Of a stretch of 64,000 nt of DNA, positions 57,014 to 64,000 are shown in pieces (within the stretch, counting starts at the first letter, position 1; the number at the start of each line of letters is the position of its first letter). A program made the translations under genes and the position numbers. The stretch covers positions 27,650 through 91,649 of the forward strand of contig JAJDBK010000024.1 in the NCBI GenBank assembly GCA_029261405.1, written 5' to 3'. The notes under the pieces were generated by a model. That model ran no database searches. It saw only the letters and a program-made list of their open reading frames with translations, and had not been told where the DNA came from. The stretch comes from Nitrospinaceae bacterium (GTDB taxonomy: Bacteria > Nitrospinota_A > UBA7883 > JAJDBK01).

Positions 57014-58324
57014 ATGGCAAAAAAGAGAGGTGACGTGAACGGAAAAGAGGTCTACCTCGTGGATGCTGTTCGAACCCCTTTTCTGAAATCTACGAGTGAA
57101 AACCCTCCGTTTTCCGCATCGGATCTTGCTGTGCAGGCGGGACGATCACTCCTTTTGCGTAACCCTTCCCTGCCGAAAGCTGATTTCGACGAAGTCATTT
57201 TAGGGTGTGTCACGCCCACCCCTGAAGAGGTGAACATAGCCAGGGTAGTTTCAATTCGAATCGGATTCGGCAAAAAGATTCCCGCCTTTACAGTCCAGAG
57301 AAACTGCGCTTCCGGGATGCAGGCGCTCGACAGCGCGCGCATAAACATCTCTTCGGGTCGGTCACGGCTGGTACTGGCCGGTGGAGCCGAAGCGATGAGC
57401 CTTGCCCCGGTTCTGGTAAACAGCAGGATGACAACCTGGCTGGGTCGGTTTGCAAAGGCGAAGGGACTGCATAAAATTTCCCAAATATTCAAATTGCGGC
57501 CCGGACATTTCACACCAGTAATCGGACTGCTCAAAGGACTTACCGATCACACGGTAGGATTAAACATGGGGCATACCGCCGAAATCATCGCCCACAGGTT
57601 TAACATCTTGCGTGACGAGATGGACACATTTGCGATGGAGAGCCATCAGAAAGTCGCAAACGCGCACGATGAAGGTCATCTTCGCGAGATAGTCCCGGTG
57701 ATCGACGATAAGGGGAACGCTTATACAGCGGACAACGGTGTGAGGCGTGACAGTAATCTAAAAGCGTTGGCAAAACTGAAACCAGTGTTCGACAAACCGT
57801 TCGGTTCCGTTACCGCTGGCAACAGCGCCCAGATCACCGATGGCTCAGCCATGGCTATTTTAGCTGACGAAGAGCTTGTAAAGGAGAGAGGTTTAAAACC
57901 ACTGGCCAGGTTAATCGACATCAGATGGGCCGGTGTCGAGCCTTCCCAAATGGGGTTAGGGCCGGTTAACGCAATCTATTCGTTACTTATGTCTAACAAA
58001 CTGAAAACAAGTGATATAGACTACTGGGAAATCAACGAAGCGTTCGCCGGACAGGTTCTCGCCGTGTTAAAAGCGTTCACAGACCCGGATTATGTAAAAG
58101 AGGAATTTGCACTGAAAAAACCGTTCGACCCGATTCCGCCAGATCGGCTGAATGTCGATGGAGGCGCAGTGGCTCTTGGTCATCCGGTGGGCGCCAGCGG
58201 CGCTCGTATCGTCATCAAACTCGCCAACACCCTTCGTGATCGCTGTGGTCGGTATGGTGTCGCTTCCCTGTGTATCGGCGGTGGTCAGGGCGGAGCTGTC
58301 CTGATTGAGAAGGTGGAGGAGTAA
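57014..58324 (+). CDS. fadI: 3-ketoacyl-CoA thiolase (FadI type)
   Basis: A 436-residue thiolase. The acyl-accepting Cys lies in QRNCASGMQAL, and GHPVGASGAR and CIGGGQGGAVLIE supply the catalytic His and second Cys. It cleaves 3-ketoacyl-CoA to acetyl-CoA. The length and the short basic N-terminus fit FadI rather than the shorter FadA. ATG 57014 is chosen because AGGAG (57003-57007) is 6 nt upstream; ATG 57008 would have no spacing. It is the partner of the FadJ-like protein 5 nt downstream. Confidence 0.93.
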   Translation: MAKKRGDVNGKEVYLVDAVRTPFLKSTSENPPFSASDLAVQAGRSLLLRNPSLPKADFDEVILGCVTPTPEEVNIARVVSIRIGFGKKIPAFTVQRNCASGMQALDSARINISSGRSRLVLAGGAEAMSLAPVLVNSRMTTWLGRFAKAKGLHKISQIFKLRPGHFTPVIGLLKGLTDHTVGLNMGHTAEIIAHRFNILRDEMDTFAMESHQKVANAHDEGHLREIVPVIDDKGNAYTADNGVRRDSNLKALAKLKPVFDKPFGSVTAGNSAQITDGSAMAILADEELVKERGLKPLARLIDIRWAGVEPSQMGLGPVNAIYSLLMSNKLKTSDIDYWEINEAFAGQVLAVLKAFTDPDYVKEEFALKKPFDPIPPDRLNVDGGAVALGHPVGASGARIVIKLANTLRDRCGRYGVASLCIGGGQGGAVLIEKVEE

Positions 58325-58328
58325 GACC

Positions 58329-60368
58329 ATGATCGAGAAAAAATACCATCACTTCAGTTTCGAAACCGACGATGACAAGATCGTCTGGTTACGTTTCGAC
58401 CGGGAAGGCGAAAAGGTAAACTCCCTTTCAAAAGAGGCTTTGGAGGAGCTATATTCGATCACCCACGAAATCGCATACCTGCGACCTGCCGGAATGGTTC
58501 TTTACTCCGGCAAGGAGACCGGTTTTATCGCCGGAGCCGATGTGAGGGAGTTTGTCGGCCTTGACGACGAAAAAGGAGCTCTCGAACTTATCCGTAGAGG
58601 CCAGAAGGTAATGGACGCGGTGGAAGGTCTCCCCTTCCCTACCGTTGCGATGATTCACGGTTTTTGTCTGGGCGGTGGGTTGGAACTTGCATTGGCGTGC
58701 GAATACCGTGTGGCCAGCGACGACGGGAAAACAAAACTTGGATTCCCCGAAGTTATGCTCGGGATCCATCCCGGCTTCGGCGGAACGGTCCGGGCTACCC
58801 ACCTTCTTGGCGGAATCGAAGGGATGGGGATGGTACTCACAGGCAGGGCTATCACTGCGAAAAAAGCGAAAAAAATCGGACTTGTAGAATACGTGGTTCC
58901 AAACCGTAATCTTCGAGAAGCGGCAAAAAGTATTCTCCTGAACCCACCGGAGAACAGTGGGCGGAGCCTCAAAGCGGTCGTCTCAAACATCAAGCCTGTT
59001 CGAATGGTCTTGTCGCATTTCATGAAAAAGAAAGTTCTTAGCAAAGCGAACCCAAAACATTACCCTGCGCCGATGGCCGCCGTAAACCTGTGGCGCAACG
59101 ATTATTCCCAATGCGATCATATGATGGCAAAAGAGGCGAAGTCGGTCGCCAGACTTATCACTGGTTCAACAGCGAAAAACCTTGTGCGTCTCTTTTTCCT
59201 GCAGGAATCGATGAAAGCTTCGGGAAAAGGGGTCGATTTTAAACCGACCGATGTTCATGTGGTAGGCGCCGGAGTAATGGGCGGGGATATCGCATCCTGG
59301 CTTGCTTTGCGCGGTTTTTCGGTTACGTTACAGGATACTGATATCGACAGGGTCGGGAAAGCGATTGGTCGCGCCCATACTCTTTTCAAAAAGAAATTAA
59401 AAGAACCGAGGCTGGTGCAGTCGGCAATGGACCGGCTTGTTCCCGACCTTGGAGGGGACGGCGTGAGGTCTGCTGATGTTGTGATCGAAGCCATTTTCGA
59501 AAACGCCGATGCGAAAAAAAGCCTCTACGCCACCATCGAGCCGAACTTGAAAGAGGGAGCCCTTCTCGCCACTAACACATCGAGCATTCCTCTTGAATTA
59601 CTCGCGGAGAGCCTGAACGATCCGGGACGCTTCGTGGGTCTTCATTTCTTCAACCCGGTATCGATGATGAAACTTGTGGAGGTTGTAAAAGGAGCGTCAA
59701 CATCGCCTGAAACCTTGAAGAAAGCCACAGCCTTTGTCATATCTATGGACAGACTACCCCTTACAGTAAAAAGCTCCCCCGGTTTTCTGGTTAACCGCCT
59801 CCTGCTACCCTACCTGATGGAAGGCATGGCCCTTGCCGAGGAGGGAGTCGCCATGAAGGTTATCGACAGGGCGGCGAAAAAGTTCGGAATGCCGATGGGG
59901 CCGATTACCCTGGCCGATACAGTCGGCCTTGATATCTGTTTGAACGTCTGTGATATTCTATCCGACAGTATGAACATTAAAACCCCAGATTCCCTTCGAC
60001 AGATGGTAAAGGCGGGACATCTGGGGAAAAAGAGCGGACGCGGTTTCTACAGTTATGCGGGGGGCAAACAGTCTGAACCGGAACATCAGTCAGGACACAT
60101 TGAACCTGACGATATGGTAGACAGGATGATTCTGAGGCTCGTCAATGAAGCTGTCGCCTGCATCCGCGAGAATGTAGTCGAAGACACCGATTCCCTCGAC
60201 GCCGGAATGGTGTTCGGAACCGGTTTTGCGCCGTTTCGGGGTGGACCGATGAATTACGCCAGGACTGGAGGTTTTAACGCTATGCGTGATCGGCTCAATG
60301 CGCTTGCGACAACGCATGGCGAACGTTTTACACCTGATGAAGGATGGAGGGATTTTATCAGCGTATGA
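58329..60368 (+). CDS. fadJ: enoyl-CoA hydratase/3-hydroxyacyl-CoA dehydrogenase (FadJ type)
   Basis: A 679-residue bifunctional alpha subunit. The crotonase half (about 1-280) has FIAGADVREF and the two catalytic glutamates in GGGLELALACEYRVA and FPEVMLGIHPGFGG. The dehydrogenase half starts near 305 with VVGAGVMGGDIASW (NAD site), LATNTSSIP, HFFNPVSMMKLVEVV with the catalytic His, and a C-terminal repeat ending GFAPFRGGP. It performs hydration and oxidation in beta-oxidation, in complex with the thiolase. ATG 58329 has GGAGGAG upstream; FadJ of E. coli is slightly longer. Confidence 0.93.
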   Translation: MIEKKYHHFSFETDDDKIVWLRFDREGEKVNSLSKEALEELYSITHEIAYLRPAGMVLYSGKETGFIAGADVREFVGLDDEKGALELIRRGQKVMDAVEGLPFPTVAMIHGFCLGGGLELALACEYRVASDDGKTKLGFPEVMLGIHPGFGGTVRATHLLGGIEGMGMVLTGRAITAKKAKKIGLVEYVVPNRNLREAAKSILLNPPENSGRSLKAVVSNIKPVRMVLSHFMKKKVLSKANPKHYPAPMAAVNLWRNDYSQCDHMMAKEAKSVARLITGSTAKNLVRLFFLQESMKASGKGVDFKPTDVHVVGAGVMGGDIASWLALRGFSVTLQDTDIDRVGKAIGRAHTLFKKKLKEPRLVQSAMDRLVPDLGGDGVRSADVVIEAIFENADAKKSLYATIEPNLKEGALLATNTSSIPLELLAESLNDPGRFVGLHFFNPVSMMKLVEVVKGASTSPETLKKATAFVISMDRLPLTVKSSPGFLVNRLLLPYLMEGMALAEEGVAMKVIDRAAKKFGMPMGPITLADTVGLDICLNVCDILSDSMNIKTPDSLRQMVKAGHLGKKSGRGFYSYAGGKQSEPEHQSGHIEPDDMVDRMILRLVNEAVACIRENVVEDTDSLDAGMVFGTGFAPFRGGPMNYARTGGFNAMRDRLNALATTHGERFTPDEGWRDFISV

Positions 60369-60378
60369 GGAAAGAATC

Positions 60379-62196
60379 ATGAAAAAAAGTATGATTGACG
60401 CCGGAGCGATTACCCCTGAGGAGGCGCACACTCTTCATAACCTCTTTACTCATAGAGTAAAACTGACTCCGGATAGTATCGCTTACAAACATTTTGACAA
60501 AGCCATGGGGGAATGGGCCGATCTGACCTGGAGTGACATGGAGCGAAAGATCAGGAGATGGTCGGCGGCGTTTGCAAATGAAGGATTAAATCCGGGTGAC
60601 AGGGTGGCCATCTGTCTCGCCAACAGCCCGGAATGGGTCCTTTTCGATCAGGCGGCCATGAGAAACGGCCTGATAACGGTTCCTCTCTACGCAAACGATT
60701 CGGCAGGCTCAGCTGGATACATTCTTCGTCATTCCGGGGCCCGTTTCCTTCTGATCGGCGACATGCTTACCTGGGAGAAGTTAAAAGAAGAGGTCGCCGA
60801 GACACCCGATATTAAAAGAGTCGTTACGCTTGATCGTATAGATGAGAGCGGGGACGACAGGGTAAGCCATGTCGATGACTGGGCCGTCTCCGAGAATTCA
60901 CGCGAAGAGTCGTGGCTCGCAAAACCGGAGGATCTGGTAACAATTATATATACATCGGGCACAACCGGGCATCCGAAAGGTGTGATGTTAAGCCATCACA
61001 ACATCTTTTCCAACGCCATAGCGGGGCTTAAGACCGCCGTGGTGACCGCTGATGATATCTTTCTCTCTTTCCTTCCCCTCTCCCACGCCCTGGAGCGAAC
61101 CATCGGTTATTACCTGCCTGTGACTGTAGGCGCTAAAGTGGCCTACGCTCGATCGATACCAGATCTGGCTGAAGACCTGCTAACCGTCAGGCCGACGTTT
61201 CTTGTTTCGGTGCCTCGTATTTTCGAGCGGGTCCAGGCGAAAATCTCGGCTCAACTGGAGGAGAAACCTCCTTTCGCCCGGAAGCTTTTTAAATTAGCCG
61301 TTGAGACCGGATGGAAACGTTTTTTATGGAAACAGGGGAGAGGCGATTTTACACCCGCCATACTGCTTTGGCCGATACTTAACCAGCTCGTGGCGAAAAA
61401 ACTGATGGCGAAACTTGGCGGAAGGATTGCCCTTGCTATCAGCGGTGGGGCGCCATTATCGACCAGCGTATCGAAAACCTTTATCGGGCTGGGCCTAAAC
61501 CTTTTGCAAGGTTATGGCCTCACAGAAACAAGCCCTGTAATCGCTGTAAACAGGGGCAACAACAACGCCCCGGAAACGGTTGGGTCTCCCCTCCCCGGAG
61601 TAGCTATTCGTGTCGGAGAGAGTGATGAACTTCAGGTCAACAGTCCCGGCGTGATGCTCGGCTACTGGAAGGATGAAGACGCTACCCGTGAAATATTTAC
61701 CAGCGACGGTTTTTTGAGGACAGGGGACCGTGTCTGCGTTGAAGATGGCAATATAAGGATTATCGGAAGATTAAAAGAAATCATAATAATGTCAACGGGT
61801 GAAAAAGCCCCGCCGGGTGATATGGAGATGGCCCTCGAATCGTTGGCGTTGGTGGAAAAAGCTATCGTTTACGGAGAGGGAAAACCTTTCCTGACTGCGG
61901 CCCTCTCCCTTAACGAAGAGGAGTGGAAAAAAACCTCGGAAACCCTTGAAGTGACATCCGCCGATGAAGCTGTGGTGGAGGAATTTATTCTGAAAGAGAT
62001 CGCGCCACTGATGCGAACATTCCCCTCATACGCTCGGGTAAGGAGGCTCTTTGCGACAGAGGAGCAATGGACAATCGATAACGGTTTGCTCACTCCCACT
62101 CTCAAGGTAAAACGAAGCAAAATATCTGAGCGGTACAGAAACGAAATAGAGCGACTTTATAAAAAAAATCTGAATGAACGAAGAAAAGATTCCTGA
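60379..62196 (+). CDS. fadD: long-chain acyl-CoA synthetase
   Basis: 605 residues of the AMP-binding family. The P-loop is IIYTSGTTGHPKGVMLSH, followed by LPLSHALERT, LQGYGLTETSPVI, GYWKDEDATREIFTSDGFLRTGDR and the C-terminal hinge RIIGRLKEIIIMSTGEK. This variant resembles the FAA1/FadD15 group of bacterial long-chain enzymes. It activates fatty acids with ATP and CoA to feed the operon. ATG 60379 with GAGGAAAG upstream is chosen over upstream in-frame codons that run into fadJ. It overlaps the thioesterase by 23 nt. Confidence 0.93.
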   Translation: MKKSMIDAGAITPEEAHTLHNLFTHRVKLTPDSIAYKHFDKAMGEWADLTWSDMERKIRRWSAAFANEGLNPGDRVAICLANSPEWVLFDQAAMRNGLITVPLYANDSAGSAGYILRHSGARFLLIGDMLTWEKLKEEVAETPDIKRVVTLDRIDESGDDRVSHVDDWAVSENSREESWLAKPEDLVTIIYTSGTTGHPKGVMLSHHNIFSNAIAGLKTAVVTADDIFLSFLPLSHALERTIGYYLPVTVGAKVAYARSIPDLAEDLLTVRPTFLVSVPRIFERVQAKISAQLEEKPPFARKLFKLAVETGWKRFLWKQGRGDFTPAILLWPILNQLVAKKLMAKLGGRIALAISGGAPLSTSVSKTFIGLGLNLLQGYGLTETSPVIAVNRGNNNAPETVGSPLPGVAIRVGESDELQVNSPGVMLGYWKDEDATREIFTSDGFLRTGDRVCVEDGNIRIIGRLKEIIIMSTGEKAPPGDMEMALESLALVEKAIVYGEGKPFLTAALSLNEEEWKKTSETLEVTSADEAVVEEFILKEIAPLMRTFPSYARVRRLFATEEQWTIDNGLLTPTLKVKRSKISERYRNEIERLYKKNLNERRKDS

Positions 62197-62569
62197 AGGC
62201 GCTCCAACTCTGAAAGTCATCGCCATGCCGAAAGACTCCAACGTCGATGGTGATATTTTTGGAGGATGGATAGCGGCCAACGTCGATCTGGCAGGTTCCA
62301 TTCCCGCCATAGTCAGGGCTGGCGGAAGGGTTGTCACGGCGGCGATCCAGGATCTGTCCATAAAAAAACCGGCATTTGTCGGAGACCTGCTCTCCTTCTA
62401 CGCCGAAATTTCCAGTACCGGCAGAACCTCGATGACTGTGACAGTTACCGTAATTGCCGAACGTCGTAACGCCAGCGTCTCACATGTCGCTGTCGGAAAG
62501 GTGGTCTACGTCGCTGTGGACGAAAATCGCAGACCTTGCCCCCTCCCCCCCTTTGACCGACCAGGATAA
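62174..62569 (+). CDS. YciA-like acyl-CoA thioesterase (hotdog fold)
   Basis: 131 residues. The BACH/YciA signature is present: TLKVIAMPKDSNVDGDIFGGWI with the catalytic Asp and backbone loop, then VVTAAIQDLSIKKPAFVGDLLSFYAEI and RTSMTVTVTVIAER. It hydrolyses acyl-CoAs and may relieve CoA trapping when beta-oxidation is blocked. It starts inside the end of fadD (23-nt overlap) and is followed 3 nt later by the patatin-like gene. Confidence 0.9.
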   Translation: MNEEKIPEGAPTLKVIAMPKDSNVDGDIFGGWIAANVDLAGSIPAIVRAGGRVVTAAIQDLSIKKPAFVGDLLSFYAEISSTGRTSMTVTVTVIAERRNASVSHVAVGKVVYVAVDENRRPCPLPPFDRPG

Positions 62570-62572
62570 GCC

Positions 62573-63475
62573 ATGAAAGTTGGTCTGTCGTTAAGTGGTG
62601 GCGCCGCAAAGGGTATCGTACATCTCGGTGTCATTGAAGAGCTGGAAAAGTCGGGAGTCAAAATCGATATGGTGGGCGGATGTAGCATCGGCGCTCTTGT
62701 GGGCGCCATGTACGCCGCCGATCCAGATATCGACCGGGTAAACGAACGGGTCCGGGAATTTTTAGACAGCACAGAAGGGCGAATCATACCTATCGATTAC
62801 CTGCCGGACGAAGAAGTCGAGGAACAGCGTTCCTTGATGAAAACCCTTGCCAGCGGGTTAAAAAAATCGATCTATTACGGCATTTCGCTTACGCAACTTG
62901 CATATCTCGATTCGGAAGTTCTCCGAAACAGTATCAAGGAGCTTGTGCCTGATGTCGATATCAAGGATCTTCCACTGCCGTTCGTCTGTAGCGCTACCGA
63001 TATAGCAAATTTCACGCCCCACTATTTTGAGAGTGGATCGTTGGTGGATGCGGTGGTAGCCTCCTGCTCCATGCCGGGTCTCTATCCCCCGCTGAAAATA
63101 AACGGCTCCATGCTCATCGACGGAGGCTGGGCGGCGCCGAGCCTTGTTGATAACCTGCGGGATATGGGCGCCCGGTTTGTAATAGGGTCGGATATAGTTC
63201 CTAACATGAGGGAATATGAGATCTCAAGCGGACTTGACGTTACATTGAGAGCTAACGAAGTATCCAGACATATCCTGTCGGAAATGGAGCTTGCAAAAGC
63301 TGACTTTATTATTCAGCCTGACACATGCAACATAAACTGGTGGGATTTTTCGGTGTCCCAGTCATGCATTAACCTGGGGAAAAATCAGACCCGTGACCGG
63401 ATAAACGAACTGAAGAAAAAAATGTTCTGGTCGAAGATTAAATACTATATAGGAATTAGCGACCTTTGCTCATGA
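62573..63475 (+). CDS. rssA: patatin-like phospholipase (RssA family)
   Basis: 300 residues. The oxyanion loop is LSLSGGAAKGIVHLGV (residues 5-20), the nucleophile Ser38 is in GCSIGALVG, and the catalytic Asp183 is in LIDGGWAAP: a complete Ser-Asp dyad. Cys replaces the usual Thr in GTSIG. Patatin-like enzymes free fatty acids from lipids; released chains could be taken up by the acyl-CoA synthetase of the same operon. It is cytosolic, with no signal peptide. It ends the fad operon; a convergent transposase gene follows. Confidence 0.9.
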   Translation: MKVGLSLSGGAAKGIVHLGVIEELEKSGVKIDMVGGCSIGALVGAMYAADPDIDRVNERVREFLDSTEGRIIPIDYLPDEEVEEQRSLMKTLASGLKKSIYYGISLTQLAYLDSEVLRNSIKELVPDVDIKDLPLPFVCSATDIANFTPHYFESGSLVDAVVASCSMPGLYPPLKINGSMLIDGGWAAPSLVDNLRDMGARFVIGSDIVPNMREYEISSGLDVTLRANEVSRHILSEMELAKADFIIQPDTCNINWWDFSVSQSCINLGKNQTRDRINELKKKMFWSKIKYYIGISDLCS

Positions 63476-63535
63476 TTGATCCCGCTACGTCCGCTACAGA
63501 AATCCTGACAGGAAATGGTCATATATTTGCCGCAT

Positions 63536-64000
63536 TCAAGGAGCAAGTGCACCGCATAGTTTATCAAAGACCTCCGCCGGGGTTTGGTAGCCGAGGCATT
63601 TCCGAGGGCGGTTGTTCAACTGCCACTCTATCCATCTGATCTGTTCCTCCGTTATTTTTTCGATATCCGTTCCCTTCGGGATATAGCGTCGGATCAGTCC
63701 GTTGATATTTTCAACCGCTCCTTTCTCCCAGCTATGATATGGAGCACAGAAGTAAGAGTCTGTCCCCAAGGCTTTGTTCACCGCCTCGTGCTCCACATTC
63801 TCGCTCCCGTTGTCGTAGGTGATCGAGCGACGTGCCTCGGAAGGGAACGAACCGAGTCGCGATACCATCACTCTGCTCGTGTGACCCGCACTCTTCTGTG
63901 GTAACTTCGTCAGACAGAGGCGGCGACTCGTTCGTTCAAGAACCACGTTCAGCGCCGCTTTGCTGGCTCTGGACACGATGGAGTCAGCTTCCCAGTGTCC
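63536..64000 (-). CDS. IS30-family transposase, C-terminal part (5' end outside window)
   Basis: The visible 154 codons carry the IS30 DDE catalytic core: GHWEADSIVS (first Asp), ITYDNGSEN (second Asp) and APYHSWEKGAVENINGLIRRY (the Glu), then NRPRKCLGYQTPAEVF, typical of the family C-terminus. The frame stays open to the window edge and is intact, so the element may be active. The helix-turn-helix N-terminus lies beyond the window. Confidence 0.92.
   Translation of the reverse strand, partial: GHWEADSIVSRASKAALNVVLERTSRRLCLTKLPQKSAGHTSRVMVSRLGSFPSEARRSITYDNGSENVEHEAVNKALGTDSYFCAPYHSWEKGAVENINGLIRRYIPKGTDIEKITEEQIRWIEWQLNNRPRKCLGYQTPAEVFDKLCGALAP
63536..64000 (-). mobile_element. IS30-family insertion sequence, partial
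   Basis: Defined by the transposase above. The right end should lie between the patatin-like stop (63475) and the transposase stop, within 60 nt, but the inverted repeat cannot be fixed because the other end is outside the window. Confidence 0.75.

Overview
The window reads as one stretch of chromosome from a Gram-negative, respiring, motile or surface-sensing bacterium. Outer-membrane features are seen directly: LPS-type glycosyltransferases, a BamE-like lipoprotein, two SurA-type periplasmic foldases and several lipoprotein signals. A c-type cytochrome lipoprotein, a 2[4Fe-4S] ferredoxin, SelA (selenocysteine use), CheV and a c-di-GMP GGDEF/EAL protein add to this. The gene orders mfd-PPIase-SurA and mrdA-rodA-radical SAM/DUF2344 are familiar from Deltaproteobacteria-like lineages (Desulfobacterota and relatives). 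I infer such a lineage, but the sequence alone does not fix the taxon. GTG and TTG starts are frequent. No tRNA or rRNA gene and no CRISPR array was seen.

Layout. 1-2.8 kb: end of an O-antigen/LPS locus (CgeB-like glycosyltransferase, CDP-paratose epimerase-like SDR, heptosyltransferase). 2.9-8.1 kb: a compact five-gene operon with its own likely promoter: ketosynthase, acyl carrier protein, two CrtI/RetSat-like FAD oxidoreductases and a FabG-like reductase. It looks like a small acyl-ACP-based pathway of unknown product, and it ends exactly at a 109-bp element bounded by perfect 19-bp inverted repeats. 8.3-12.6 kb: two ion transporters (CPA1 antiporter with a cyclic-nucleotide-binding tail; SulP-STAS). 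12.8-17.3 kb: a secreted repeat protein, a three-receiver histidine kinase and a small XRE regulator. 17.4-30.7 kb, minus strand: cytidylate-kinase-like protein, a kinase/TPR/WD40 protein, cysteine desulfurase plus MnmA-like thiolase, two PPIases, mfd and cheV.

30.8-38.7 kb, plus strand: dusB, phosphohexomutase, mrdA (PBP2), rodA and a radical SAM/DUF2344 fusion. 38.9-43.5 kb: a Cys-rich LuxR-type regulator, an ABC-F ATPase and selA. 43.6-45.4 kb, minus strand: HU-like protein, BamE-like lipoprotein, DUF192, a small membrane protein and ferredoxin. 45.6-50.8 kb: rhodanese, GGDEF/EAL protein and cytochrome c lipoprotein. 50.9-54.2 kb: DUF169, a TusE/DsrC-cysteine desulfurase fusion and an NrtA-like binding protein without a signal peptide. 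54.6-63.5 kb: a fatty-acid degradation operon (fadE, fadI, fadJ, fadD, YciA-like thioesterase, patatin-like lipase). The window ends inside an IS30-family transposase.

The two most interesting items are the TusE-cysteine desulfurase fusion in its DUF169/solute-binding context (50.9-54.2 kb) and the ketosynthase/ACP/double FAD-oxidoreductase operon (2.9-8.1 kb). The second may make or modify an envelope lipid or polyene, while the fad operon at the other end breaks acyl chains down.
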